Origin: Methyloceanibacter caenitepidi
GTDB taxonomy: Bacteria > Pseudomonadota > Alphaproteobacteria > Rhizobiales > Methyloligellaceae
Length of the DNA stretch: 64,000 nucleotides
Assembly (NCBI RefSeq): GCF_000828475.1
Contig: NZ_AP014648.1
Location: 2,057,400 to 2,121,399, forward strand
Direction of reading: 5' to 3'
The notes beneath the pieces were generated by a model, which worked only from the letters and a program-made list of their open reading frames with translations, did no database searches and had not been told where the DNA came from. This document shows, piece by piece, positions 18,160 through 26,165 of this stretch. Numbering within the stretch: position 1 is the first letter of the stretch; each line of letters begins with the position of its first letter. The position numbers and the translations under genes were made by a program.

Positions 18160-18760
18160 AAGCATTCATCTCCCTGATCACCCGCGATTGACACCAGACG
18201 ATCGGTGTTGGTTTCTGCACGAGTACACGTCCCGCGGGGGGTTTAGCTACAGTCCAACCAATGATCTCATTAGCAATCTGAAAAAGAGCCCTTCCAAGAG
18301 AGGACGTCCCGAGTATGCGTACAAAAGACGAGCGATAGCTCGCTGCTCGAGGCTTTTCTCATGTGCCCTGGACGAACGTTGGCTCGCAAAAGCAACGCTC
18401 GTTCCAACCCCACCGTCAAAGGCACGCGATCATCCCGAGTATGACGACCGAGTGGTGCAGATTTGTCAGGGCATCAACGCGGATGTTGAGATTGATCTTC
18501 GCGAGATCGTTCGTCAGACGACATCGATGGATGCGTTCCACGAGTCGGACGTGAGGCCAACCGTGGAAGACTTGCTGGAGTGTTACGAAATCGATGAATC
18601 TCTTTGCGCGCCGCCACCCAAACAGATCGGCATAATCGACGATATGTTGACGGCTGGAACGCATTTTCGGGCTATGGAGATTTGCCTTCGCAACCGGTTT
18701 CCAGGCGTTCGGATCGATGGGGTCTTCATCGCCCGGCGTGTGTTCTTGCCCGACGATTAG
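18110..18760 (+). CDS. Phosphoribosyltransferase-like protein of a ShosTA-type pair (ShosT-like)
   Basis: Near the C-terminus the protein has a PRPP-binding loop of ComF/PRTase type, IGIIDDMLTAGTHF (about residues 175-188), preceded by LVPTPPSKARDHPEYDDR, which fits the N-terminal part of that fold. No zinc finger of ComF is seen. In-frame starts at 18110, 18122 and 18137 all overlap the DprA-like gene (stop 18159), so co-translation is likely. In known ShosTA systems the PRTase protein is the toxic effector. I kept the longest frame; the start at 18137 is equally plausible. Confidence 0.78.
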   Translation: MTSGMPLTKMPRLQRIESIHLPDHPRLTPDDRCWFLHEYTSRGGFSYSPTNDLISNLKKSPSKRGRPEYAYKRRAIARCSRLFSCALDERWLAKATLVPTPPSKARDHPEYDDRVVQICQGINADVEIDLREIVRQTTSMDAFHESDVRPTVEDLLECYEIDESLCAPPPKQIGIIDDMLTAGTHFRAMEICLRNRFPGVRIDGVFIARRVFLPDD

Positions 18761-18786
18761 GCTGTTCGGACACACGAAGTCTAAAA

Positions 18787-18972
18787 CTAGTCCGTATCCT
18801 GTGTGGGCCGGGAACCCGCCGGCGGAACTCCCGGGTCATTCTTGTCAGCATCTTCGTCCGGTTCGAGCATCCGCAATATTCTCTCGGCAATACGCTCGAC
18901 TTCTTCGGCTTCGGCCTTGTTCAAAGCGAAGCCCGAATTAATTCTATTTCCACGCCCTGATGCTCGGCTCAT
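18787..18972 (-). CDS. Small hypothetical protein, minus strand
   Basis: This 61-residue frame runs opposite to its neighbours. It begins MSRASGRGNRINSG and contains a helix-forming stretch rich in Glu and Ala (LNKAEAEEVERIAERIL) and an acidic tail. The frame opens further upstream, but the added residues look non-coding. No family recognised. Evidence is composition only; it could be chance. Confidence 0.3.
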   Translation of the reverse strand: MSRASGRGNRINSGFALNKAEAEEVERIAERILRMLEPDEDADKNDPGVPPAGSRPTQDTD

Positions 18973-19141
18973 CGATGGTCGCCATTTCGTGCTCTGCTCA
19001 ACGAACCAGCAAACTCTATCACCACAGGTTGTGGCAGCAAATGTCCGTTGCAGCGGGTGCGCAAGCGTTACCAACCTGGAGAAACCGCAATAGGCGAGAC
19101 CCCCAGAGGGGCTTGTCACCGTTCACAAATCAGTGGAGCAT

Positions 19142-19371
19142 GTCCGGTGGGTGTAGGAACCCGGACTGAGATAGGCTCCCCGTTGGCGCGGGGTAAGCCG
19201 AAGGGACGGCGCATTGGCGTGCGCGCGTCGACCTGGCCGCATATTGGCCGGGAGCGGTGCGCCATGTCCAGGGGTAACCTAAAAGCCACCGACCTGTCTC
19301 TCAGTCAGGTTCCTAACTCCCGGCTGCTGGTGCTGATTACCAGCGCGGCTGTAGGAAGCCCAACTGAGAGA
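19142..19371 (+). ncRNA. Structured RNA with three mutually complementary segments, P4 immunity-like
   Basis: Four strong hairpins follow one another: 19142-19166, 19174-19199, 19204-19269 (outer stem GGAC/GGCGCA, inner CCTGGCC/GGCCGGG) and 19297-19371 (9-bp outer stem, inner GCTGGT/ACCAGC). Segment A (19154-19171) and segment C (19352-19371) share TAGGAA-N5-ACTGAGA. Segment B (19299-19315) is complementary to both, so B can pair with A or C but not both. Satellite phage P4 uses the same seqA-seqB-seqC arrangement for RNA-based immunity. Strand and transcript ends are inferred; open frames across the region have no protein character. Confidence 0.55.
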
Positions 19372-19379
19372 ACCAATCC

Positions 19380-20306
19380 ATGAAAACCCAACTAGCAAGA
19401 CGTGACGTGATGCGCGCAGGCGTCGCCGGCGCAGTAGCATGCTGTGTACCTGCCGCCGCTGTGGCGGATGGATCACCGAGAAAAGTTAGTAGGGAGAGTG
19501 TCATGAATGTTTGTACGACGACGTCCGAGTTCGAAGGACGGCCGCTGAACGCGGACGAATTCGCGCGGCGGATCTGGCAGCGCTACATCGAAGCGAATGT
19601 CGAATATATGAGGCTAAACGACGCCCATGAGGACGCGCGGTGCGGCACTTCCGAGGAAATCAGAGAACTCGAATGTCCGTGGACTCCCGACAGCGCCGGT
19701 CACATGGAGTGCATCCAGTTTGAGAAAACGGAAAACCACCTGCTGTATGAATTGGATCGCGTTGATCCGGTAAAGTGTGAGGACGGAATCTGGCTCGTTA
19801 GGGAGTTTCGTATCAGCAGTTCCGAGGCCGCGGCCATATTCCGATCTGCAAAGCGTTCGATAAAATGCCCGAGAAGGCCTGGCGGTCTTTCAGAAGACAT
19901 GCTGCGATGGCAGCCGTATCCGGACGCCAACAGTGAGCAGGATGCGCTGGACACATCGAAGCGGCTCGCGGAGAAAGAATGGCGCTCTTGGAAAAGGAGA
20001 GTGTCGGCTATCCGGCGGAAGTACCGGGCCGAAGCGTTGGAGCAAGAGCTTCTTTGCTGGTTCGATGAACAAGTCTGCGGGCTGGCGCAGCAGATAGCCA
20101 ACATGGATGTGACGGGAGCTGCTAGCAGGGCCGTCAAGCTGGCTCTGTATAGTGCGATCGAGGGTCGGTATGACATGGAAGCGATCGAAGCCACCGAAAG
20201 CGACACCATAGATGACATCGAGTTGGCAGCCATTGGCTCGGTATATCGTGAGGCCGCTGCAGCTGCTGGTTTCGATCCCATCGCCGAGTTCCGAGCGAAC
20301 GCCTAG
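19380..20306 (+). CDS. Hypothetical protein with Tat-like N-terminus
   Basis: The 308-aa frame begins with ARRDVMRAGVAGAVACCV, which looks like a twin-arginine signal peptide ending near AVA-DG. The rest is charged, helical and contains several Cys and Trp, with no domain I recognise (EFARRIWQRYIEANVEYMR, then SEAAAIFRSAKRSIKCPRR). Genes with such leaders recur in alphaproteobacterial phage regions without known role. An internal ATG at 19503 would remove the leader. It starts 9 bp after the last hairpin of the structured RNA region, so it may be controlled by it. Confidence 0.6.
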   Translation: MKTQLARRDVMRAGVAGAVACCVPAAAVADGSPRKVSRESVMNVCTTTSEFEGRPLNADEFARRIWQRYIEANVEYMRLNDAHEDARCGTSEEIRELECPWTPDSAGHMECIQFEKTENHLLYELDRVDPVKCEDGIWLVREFRISSSEAAAIFRSAKRSIKCPRRPGGLSEDMLRWQPYPDANSEQDALDTSKRLAEKEWRSWKRRVSAIRRKYRAEALEQELLCWFDEQVCGLAQQIANMDVTGAASRAVKLALYSAIEGRYDMEAIEATESDTIDDIELAAIGSVYREAAAAAGFDPIAEFRANA

Positions 20307-20467
20307 GTAGATTTTGGCTGATTGGCCGGCCGGGCGCCTACAGGCTCGGCCGGTGCACAGCTGCGAGCTCCCTTGCATTTGTGGGTAATCGACAGAATGA
20401 CCATTGACTGCAGCCGGACGGATCCCTAGCCTCGCAGTTGTCATTATGACGACAGAGGCGCGAATCC

Positions 20468-21034
20468 ATGAACTCACGTGAACTAGAGGGCCTGCTTGCC
20501 GCGCTGTCTGGCTATCCGCCTGGCGAGGTGGACAAGCGCATTCGTCCTTTGCGTGAGAAGTCGTTGATCCCCCACGGTCCCCGAGGCCCGTACGCATTTC
20601 AGTTGGAACCAATCCACGCAGCCCTTTGCGTGCTGTGTATGGCGGCACGACGCACCGTCGATGCAGCGTCGGTGGCGGTTCGCGCTATGGACCTCCAGCT
20701 CATTCCGCGGCCTGGATGCCCACTTGGGCCCAAGATGGCTCTGACAGTGGCGCTCGCAACGGCGTTTGTCGCCGGCTCTGAGGTTGTGCGACAGGTCGAT
20801 GTCGCATCGGACGGGTCGATGGCTTGGATAGAGATGATCGTCGAGGGTGAGAAGTATCGCCTTGCGTTCACCGACAGCGAGAAAGTCAGACGCGCTGTGG
20901 CGCGACGCCCCGATACCTACGATGCGGTCGGAGCGGGCTGGTGCGGCCACGTTTTCACCATGCGGTCCGCCGCCATAGATCAGGTCATGCTGGCACTCAA
21001 AGAAGACGAGAGAGCAGGGTATGCGGATGGTTGA
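20468..21034 (+). CDS. Winged-helix-like mobile-element protein
   Basis: The first 60 residues (MNSRELEGLLAALSGYPP, then VDKRIRPLREKSLIPHGPRG) resemble the helix-turn-helix region of small proteins often placed before xis/int in alphaproteobacterial elements. The rest (about residues 60-188) has mixed strands and no known motif. It is 188 aa long and starts at an ATG 161 bp after the previous gene. A regulatory role in excision or replication is a guess from position. Confidence 0.6.
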   Translation: MNSRELEGLLAALSGYPPGEVDKRIRPLREKSLIPHGPRGPYAFQLEPIHAALCVLCMAARRTVDAASVAVRAMDLQLIPRPGCPLGPKMALTVALATAFVAGSEVVRQVDVASDGSMAWIEMIVEGEKYRLAFTDSEKVRRAVARRPDTYDAVGAGWCGHVFTMRSAAIDQVMLALKEDERAGYADG

Positions 21035-21254
21035 GCCATCGGTCAAAATCATCCCGCTGCGCAGCGTTCGGCTCGGGGAGCATCCCAGTTGCACCGGAGA
21101 TGTGCTCGTCGTGGTCAACCAAGGCGACAGTGACGAATGCGTTTACCGGATCAGCCCAGAGGATCTCGACTCTACGGGTGAAATGTTCGTCTTGGCGGCC
21201 CAGCACCTCATCGCTCAAAACATTGACACCGACGATGAGGTCTGTGGCGCATGA
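21021..21254 (+). CDS. Small hypothetical protein
   Basis: This 77-aa frame overlaps the previous gene by 14 nt and its stop overlaps the ATG of the excisionase-like gene (ATGA), as in a tightly packed phage operon. Composition is acidic and strand-rich (GDVLVVVNQGDSDECVYRIS). No family recognised. The overlaps at both ends are the main support. Confidence 0.55.
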   Translation: MRMVEPSVKIIPLRSVRLGEHPSCTGDVLVVVNQGDSDECVYRISPEDLDSTGEMFVLAAQHLIAQNIDTDDEVCGA

Positions 21255-21553
21255 GACTTCTCACGCCATCCGAAGCGGCGGCCCGCCTTAACGTCTCGAG
21301 GAAGACCCTCGACGCACACGTCAAGGCTGGCGAACTGCTCTTCATTAACGTTGGACGCGGAAGCAACAAGCCGCGACGTAGGTTCACCGAGTCCGATTTG
21401 GCGGACTTTATCGAAGCCCGAAGGGAGCGCGAGATTCCATGTCGGTCTACCGACCGAAAGGCTCGCCGTTCTACCACTACGACTTCCAAATGCGAGGTCG
21501 TCGCTTTCACGGCTCTACAAGGTGCAAGAGCCGACGGGAAGCAGAAGCGGTAG
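21251..21553 (+). CDS. Excisionase/AlpA-like helix-turn-helix protein
   Basis: Residues about 4-55 form an excisionase-family helix-turn-helix: LLTPSEAAARLNVSRKTLDA, then VKAGELLFINVGRG, then RRFTESDLADFIEARR. Such proteins direct excision together with the integrase. The last 38 residues are encoded inside the integrase gene in another frame (115-nt overlap), and are basic and Ser/Thr-rich. Island 2 has a homologue with exactly the same overlap. The overlap with the upstream gene is ATGA. Confidence 0.8.
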   Translation: MRLLTPSEAAARLNVSRKTLDAHVKAGELLFINVGRGSNKPRRRFTESDLADFIEARREREIPCRSTDRKARRSTTTTSKCEVVAFTALQGARADGKQKR

Positions 21554-22542
21554 AGCGCGGAGAGCGCGAGCAAGCGAAGGATCTTCTGAAGCTCGCGTCA
21601 GGCGGGGCGGCGGCGCTCACGATCGACCTCGCGGCAGGGCGGTATTGGGCGGAGGTCGGCTGTCATCATGCGGACTCCGCAGGCACTTGGCGGGATATCG
21701 AACGGCTCATTGGCTATTTCGGCAGAGAAAAGCGCCTGGCCGATATCAACGACGATGAGGTAGCGCGGCTAGTCGCGTGGAGGCGCGGTCACCGGGTCAA
21801 GGGCAAGCCGAATGCGCCGCTCGTTTCACCGGCAACGGTAAACCGCTCCACGACACAGGTCCTGCAGAAGATATTCACCCGAGCAAGGCAGTCTTGGGGC
21901 ATGCGCTTTGACCAGGAACCAAACTGGCGCACGCATCGCCTTAAAGAGCCGGACGAGATCTCGAGAGAGCTGAGAAGCGACGAAGCCGAAAGGATCGATG
22001 AGGCTATGAGAGCCGACTACGAGCCCTTTTTCGACTTCGCGCGAGCGTCAGGCGCCCGCTTGCGGGAGTGTTTGCTCCGGTGGTCAGAGATCGATTGGGG
22101 GACCGGGCAAATCACGAAGCGCGGGAAGGGCGGGCGCACCATCACCATACCGATCACGCCCGCTGTCCGAAGCATCCTTTGGCCATTGCGGGGCATGCAT
22201 CCCGTTTGGGTCTTCACATACGTTGCGGCCCGCAGCCGCGACGGCCGCGTCAAGGGGCAGCGCTATCCGATCACGTACAGCGGCGTCAAAACCCAATGGC
22301 GCAGGCTCAGAGCGCAGGCTGACGTTCAGGGGTTTCGCTTCCACGACTTCCGCCATGACCTCGCAACGAAGCTTCTCCGAAAGACTGGAAATCTGAAACT
22401 CGTGCAGCGAGCGCTCAACCACGCCGACATCAAGACAACGACACGCTACGCACACGTGCAAACGGAAGAAGTAGCCGACGCGCTGGACGGCGTTCAAAAG
22501 TCCCGAAATTTGTCCCGAACCAAGCGTCGGAAAGCAAGCTAA
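21439..22542 (+). CDS. Tyrosine-type site-specific integrase, island 1
   Basis: The 367-aa recombinase has an N-terminal arm-binding-like segment (SVYRPKGSPFYHYDFQMRGR), a core-binding domain and a C-terminal catalytic domain. The catalytic set is visible: R207 (GARLREC), Lys in TKRGKGGRT, H302-D-F-R305-H, His in NHADI and nucleophile Y337 in TTTRYAHV. It is adjacent to attR, the end far from the tRNA. The C-terminal codons form part of the right repeat pair (22501-22519). Its closest relative in the window is the island 2 integrase. Confidence 0.95.
   Translation: MSVYRPKGSPFYHYDFQMRGRRFHGSTRCKSRREAEAVERGEREQAKDLLKLASGGAAALTIDLAAGRYWAEVGCHHADSAGTWRDIERLIGYFGREKRLADINDDEVARLVAWRRGHRVKGKPNAPLVSPATVNRSTTQVLQKIFTRARQSWGMRFDQEPNWRTHRLKEPDEISRELRSDEAERIDEAMRADYEPFFDFARASGARLRECLLRWSEIDWGTGQITKRGKGGRTITIPITPAVRSILWPLRGMHPVWVFTYVAARSRDGRVKGQRYPITYSGVKTQWRRLRAQADVQGFRFHDFRHDLATKLLRKTGNLKLVQRALNHADIKTTTRYAHVQTEEVADALDGVQKSRNLSRTKRRKAS
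22500..22519 (+). repeat. Right arm-type repeat pair, island 1
   Basis: Two TCCCGAA copies (22501-22507, 22513-22519) spaced 12 bp lie within the last codons of int and match the left pair at 12870-12889. They lie about 60 bp before attR. Candidate integrase arm-binding sites. Confidence 0.6.
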
Positions 22543-22579
22543 GTCCATGGACAATCGAGAAGAAAAGCCATTGCAACGT

Positions 22580-22631
22580 CCGGTCTGGGGGACCGGGGGT
22601 CGGGAGTTCAAATCTCCCCGCTCCGACCACT
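22580..22631 (+). repeat. attR: 52-bp direct repeat of the tRNA-Pro 3' half
   Basis: Identical to 12718-12769. The 5' acceptor strand and D-arm are absent, so it is not a tRNA gene. It marks the right end of island 1 and probably represents the displaced original 3' end of the host tRNA gene. Confidence 0.95.
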
Positions 22632-23010
22632 CTTTTCCCTCACAAATAAATTGCGACGCCTGTGCCGACGTAGACTGCCGGCGCAGTGCAGACGGGCGCA
22701 TGGCCGCTCTGCCGGCCAAAGGACGACCGTTCTCAAGATACGAGGATTGTTAGGGGTGGGGCGTTATTGGCGCTCTAACCAGAAGAAGCCCTGCCAGATG
22801 GCAAGGCTCCCTCCGTTTCCCTCGTGTGCCCCCGCGTCAACGCGCGTTGGGGCAATCTTACCGTCCCAATCTGGGCGAATATCGGGCAGCAAGACTCTTT
22901 GATGAGAAAGTCCCCAATCTGTTGCAGATGGGTGACGCCCCGACTGTCCACAGACCAGGTCTTGGGAACACAATTTTGTCATTTTCTTGAGGTCCGGGCT
23001 GGTGCTATTA
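22632..23010. other. Region between attR and the mmgR-like sRNA
   Basis: No credible gene is seen in these 380 bp. Short frames have no conserved look. A TATTAT at 23006-23011 may be the -10 element of the following sRNA, with CTTGAG upstream at a shorter than normal spacing. Confidence 0.5.
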
Positions 23011-23017
23011 TCCGTGC

Positions 23018-23110
23018 CAGTGACGGAGTTTCCCTCCTCCGTCCAGGTTCCCCCCCAAACAGGAACCGGTTTGAAAGCCCCGGCAGCCCCCCGTCCGGGG
23101 CTTTCTTTTT
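23018..23110 (+). ncRNA. Candidate mmgR/alpha-r8-like (suhB family) small RNA
   Basis: The stretch has the layout of the mmgR sRNA family of alphaproteobacteria: an unpaired pyrimidine motif TTTCCCTCCT after a GACGGAG hairpin arm, a second C-rich tract (GGTTCCCCCCC), then GGTTTGAAAGCCCCGG leading into a strong terminator. In Sinorhizobium such an RNA affects carbon storage granules (polyhydroxybutyrate). I recall the family layout by memory; a covariance search is needed. The transcription start near 23018 is estimated. Confidence 0.55.
23073..23110 (+). terminator. Rho-independent terminator
   Basis: An 11-bp perfect stem (23073-23083 with 23095-23105), an 11-nt loop and the T-rich TTTCTTTTT give a strong terminator on the + strand. 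With no protein gene upstream it supports a small RNA ending here. Confidence 0.9.
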
Positions 23111-23159
23111 GTCCGCTATCTCAATATTTAAACGCGAGCCTCTCAGGCGGTGTCTGCCG

Positions 23160-24434
23160 CTATGGCAAGGGCCGTCGCCTGGAGGAGGGCGCCAACGCCA
23201 TTCCCCATATCAGCGCCATGATCAGGTAGAAGTGCCGCCAATGGTCGGTGTCGACAACAAAGCCCTCCACAGCAATTCCGAGAAACGCGGCCAGCACCAC
23301 GATGCCGATGCCGTCACCCCCGCGGCCGCGGAGGACGAGCCGCAGCCCGAGAGCAATCGTCGTCAGCACCAGCAGTAGATAGAACGTCCCGCCGAGCCAC
23401 CCGGTGTTCAGGTACATGTTGAGATAGACCTGATGCACATCCTCGGGATGATGAAGCCGGGCGAATTCCAGCGCGCCGATGCCGAGCGGATGCGATGCCA
23501 CCAGCGCAGCCGCCTTCCGCTGGCCGCCGAAACGTCCTTCCGGCCCGACGTCATAGGACTGCTCCAAGCTCGCACGTTCGCCGAGCCTCTCGGAGATTTC
23601 CGGAACCGTCGCGATCGCGACCAAGCCGCCCACGACAACGAGGGCGCCCATGATCCCCAACGCCAGCAGCCTCACGCGCTTGCGGTTTGAGTCCGACATG
23701 ACGAAGGCAAAGAACCCGTAGGCCAGCAGCCCCACGGCGGCATTCATCCAGGCGCCGCGTGAGAAGCTCAGCAGGGTTGCCAGGAGCAGCAACATCAGGA
23801 CGGCGCTCCATAACAGCGCGCGCGAAGCGCGGCCGTTCAGCATGCCGTTCAAGGCGTAGAGGATCGCGGGCACCAGAAAGGCGCCCAGCACATTGGCGTC
23901 CTTGAAGGTGCCGCGCGCCCGGCCGAACTCGGTCAGGATGTCGTAAAAGGCCGGCACCAGGTTGAAATAGCCGATCAATGCGGCGAGGGAAGCAATGAGC
24001 CCAGCGGTCACGTAGGCCGACATGATCAGCTTCGTGTGCGGCGTCGGGTTTTTGGCGATGAAGGCGGCGAGAACGAACGAGGTAAGAGCGAGATAGAGCG
24101 TGATGGTGACGTGCTTCACCGGCACCTCGAAGAGACCTGCCTGAGTCGAAGCCACGAAGCCGCCCGCAACGATGCCGCAAAGCAGGAGCAGGTAAACGGA
24201 CAACCCGCGGGGAAGGGCGATGAGGCCCGCGACAGGCAGGGCGATCGTGGCGCCGAGCAGCAGAACGTCATAGGGCGACGGTTCCACATAGACGAAGCAG
24301 CCAGTGACGATGACCAGCCAGAGATAGATCAACACCAGGCGCTTGAAGCCGGGCCGCACGTGACCACCAGATTGGCCTACCGAATGCGCAGTGGCAGGGA
24401 CTTGAGCATCTACTCCGCCGAAGGCCAGGGACAC
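23160..24434 (-). CDS. O-antigen ligase / exopolysaccharide polymerase (Wzy_C family) membrane protein
   Basis: The 424-residue protein has about 10-12 hydrophobic segments and the Wzy_C/WaaL-type region in the middle: FGRARGTFKDANVLGAFLVP, LLSFSRGAWMN and the large periplasmic loop with HHPEDVHQVYLNMYLNTG. Such proteins polymerise or ligate lipid-linked repeat units on the periplasmic face. It uses a GTG start and lies 10 bp after the priming glycosyltransferase gene, so the two are co-transcribed. Polymerase rather than ligase is favoured by the surrounding exopolysaccharide genes. Confidence 0.85.
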   Translation of the reverse strand: MSLAFGGVDAQVPATAHSVGQSGGHVRPGFKRLVLIYLWLVIVTGCFVYVEPSPYDVLLLGATIALPVAGLIALPRGLSVYLLLLCGIVAGGFVASTQAGLFEVPVKHVTITLYLALTSFVLAAFIAKNPTPHTKLIMSAYVTAGLIASLAALIGYFNLVPAFYDILTEFGRARGTFKDANVLGAFLVPAILYALNGMLNGRASRALLWSAVLMLLLLATLLSFSRGAWMNAAVGLLAYGFFAFVMSDSNRKRVRLLALGIMGALVVVGGLVAIATVPEISERLGERASLEQSYDVGPEGRFGGQRKAAALVASHPLGIGALEFARLHHPEDVHQVYLNMYLNTGWLGGTFYLLLVLTTIALGLRLVLRGRGGDGIGIVVLAAFLGIAVEGFVVDTDHWRHFYLIMALIWGMALAPSSRRRPLP

Positions 24435-24444
24435 GGCATCGCTC

Positions 24445-25992
24445 CTAGTAGGCGTTCTCGCCGCGGATCAGGGCGAGCGGCGTCATCAGGAGGATGTACA
24501 GGTCGAACGTCACGGACCAGTTCTCGATGTAGTAGAGATCGTGTTCCACGCGGCGTTCGATCTTTTCCGCCGTGTCGGTTTCCCCGCGCCAGCCGTTGAT
24601 TTGCGCCCAGCCGGTGACGCCGGGCTTCACGCGGTGGCGTGCGAAATACCCATCCACGGCGTCATGATAGAGCTTGTCGGCCGCCTTCGATTGAAGCGCA
24701 TGCGGGCGCGGGCCCACCAGGGACAGATCGCCCTTCAGCACATTGAAGAACTGCGGCAGCTCGTCGAGGCTGGTCCTGCGCAGGATGCGCCCGACACGGG
24801 TCACCCTTGGATCGTCACGCGTGACCTGTTCGAGGCCGTCGGGGCTTTCGCCCTCGACATACATCGAGCGGAATTTGAGAACGTCGATCGTCTCGTTGTT
24901 GAAGCCCAAGCGCTTCTGCCTGAACAGGACGGGACCTTTGGAGTCCAACTTCACGGCGATGGCGATCAGCGCCATGACCGGCGCCAGCGCCACCACGGCG
25001 AGGAAGGCGACGATCTTGTCGAACAGCCACTTCTTGACGACGTCCCAATTGGCTATGGGCTTGTCGGTAAGATCGATGAACGGCACGTTGCCGATATACG
25101 AATAGGTCCGCGGACGGAACCTGAGCGGGCTTCCGTGCACCGACAGGCGAATATCGACGGGCAGAACCTGAAGCTTCTTCAACAGGTGCAGCAAGCGCTG
25201 TTCCGCCGTGATCGGCAAGGTGACGATCAGCAGGTCCAGGCGCGAATTGCGCGCATATTCCACGAGCTCGTTGATATTGCCGAGCTTGGGATAGCCGGCG
25301 ATGATCGGCGCGACCCGGTCGGCGCCGCGATCGTCGAACACCCCGACGATCCGAATATCCGCATCGGCGGACGCCTCGAGGGCCTTGATGAGATTCTCGG
25401 CCTCCGGGCCGCCGCCCACAATGACGGCGCGTCTGTATAGCCGTCCCTCCTTGAGCCATTGCCTGGCCGTGACCGAGACGATCAGCCGTTCGGCGAAGAG
25501 CACCCCGAGCCCGGACACGTACCAGGTGGCGATCCAGACGCGGGAGAAGTCGGCGCTGATCTTGCTGAAGAAGGCGATGCTCATCAGGCCGGCTATCACA
25601 ATGGTCCAGGCGAAAACGACGCGCGTGAAGCTCGGTACGAAGGTATTGAAGGAGGGAACTTTGTAGAGACCGAACACATCCGCGATCATCATGTAGCCCA
25701 AGGCGGCAACGAAGATGGCGGCGAGATAGAAAAGGTGGGTCCGGCCTCCCTCGTATTCCACATAGCCGAGATAAATCGCCAGCCCCAGGAGCACGATGAG
25801 AAGGAACTCGGCGGCACGGACCACGCCCGAAACCACGACCGGCGGCAATAGTCGCAGCGTGCCGCCCCGGCGAATCTCTGCAAGCGGCGGGCGCGGCGCC
25901 TTGCGCCGATCCGGGAAGGGGGTTTCGTTGCCGCCTTTTTTCGCCCGGCGGTCTTCGGTGCGCTTGTGTGCGGCCGCGTCTAACTCGCTCAT
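24445..25992 (-). CDS. Undecaprenyl-phosphate sugar phosphotransferase (WcaJ/ExoY-type priming enzyme)
   Basis: This enzyme transfers sugar-1-phosphate to undecaprenyl phosphate to start exopolysaccharide repeat units. The 515-aa protein has an N-terminal cytosolic Arg/Lys-rich stretch, four membrane segments (about residues 50-170), a CoA-binding-like Rossmann domain (AVIVGGGPEAENL), a fifth hydrophobic segment near residue 320, and the bacterial sugar-transferase domain with GPVLFRQKRLGFNN, VLKFRSM, LRRTSLDELPQFFNVLKG and DLSLVGPRPHA. All are full length. It is upstream of and close to the polymerase gene on the minus strand. Confidence 0.93.
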   Translation of the reverse strand: MSELDAAAHKRTEDRRAKKGGNETPFPDRRKAPRPPLAEIRRGGTLRLLPPVVVSGVVRAAEFLLIVLLGLAIYLGYVEYEGGRTHLFYLAAIFVAALGYMMIADVFGLYKVPSFNTFVPSFTRVVFAWTIVIAGLMSIAFFSKISADFSRVWIATWYVSGLGVLFAERLIVSVTARQWLKEGRLYRRAVIVGGGPEAENLIKALEASADADIRIVGVFDDRGADRVAPIIAGYPKLGNINELVEYARNSRLDLLIVTLPITAEQRLLHLLKKLQVLPVDIRLSVHGSPLRFRPRTYSYIGNVPFIDLTDKPIANWDVVKKWLFDKIVAFLAVVALAPVMALIAIAVKLDSKGPVLFRQKRLGFNNETIDVLKFRSMYVEGESPDGLEQVTRDDPRVTRVGRILRRTSLDELPQFFNVLKGDLSLVGPRPHALQSKAADKLYHDAVDGYFARHRVKPGVTGWAQINGWRGETDTAEKIERRVEHDLYYIENWSVTFDLYILLMTPLALIRGENAY

Positions 25993-26165
25993 CCTTGATC
26001 GATCCCGAAATGCGGCATCTGCGGCCGCTCAAACCCGACACAGCGCACCGTCCGGCGGCGAGCTGTCGCATTGTCCCGAGCGGAACTATCGCATGGAGCA
26101 GCTTTTGGATCGGTTTAGCGTACAGCCAATCGGCCGACTGAGTAAGGCCAGGGTTAAGAAGCAGT

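Larger units (their letters stand above)
12718..22631 (+). mobile_element. Island 1: phage-satellite-like element integrated in tRNA-Pro(GGG)
   Basis: The element is about 9.86 kb and is delimited by the 52-bp repeats at 12718-12769 and 22580-22631. It ends with an excisionase-like gene and a tyrosine integrase next to attR. It carries HK97 prohead protease and capsid genes but no recognisable terminase, portal, tail or lysis gene, a DprA-like/phosphoribosyltransferase pair, a Pox_D5-like domain and a P4-like complementary RNA region. Paired GTCCCGAA repeats lie near both ends. It resembles a phage satellite, perhaps partly decayed, more than a complete prophage. Confidence 0.88.

Noticed and set aside
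19048..19383. 111-codon frame across the structured RNA region
   Set aside because: No protein character, and the stretch is dominated by hairpins and complementary segments.
22580..22631. A second tRNA-Pro gene
   Set aside because: Only the 3' half is present; no D-arm or 5' acceptor strand, so it is the att repeat.
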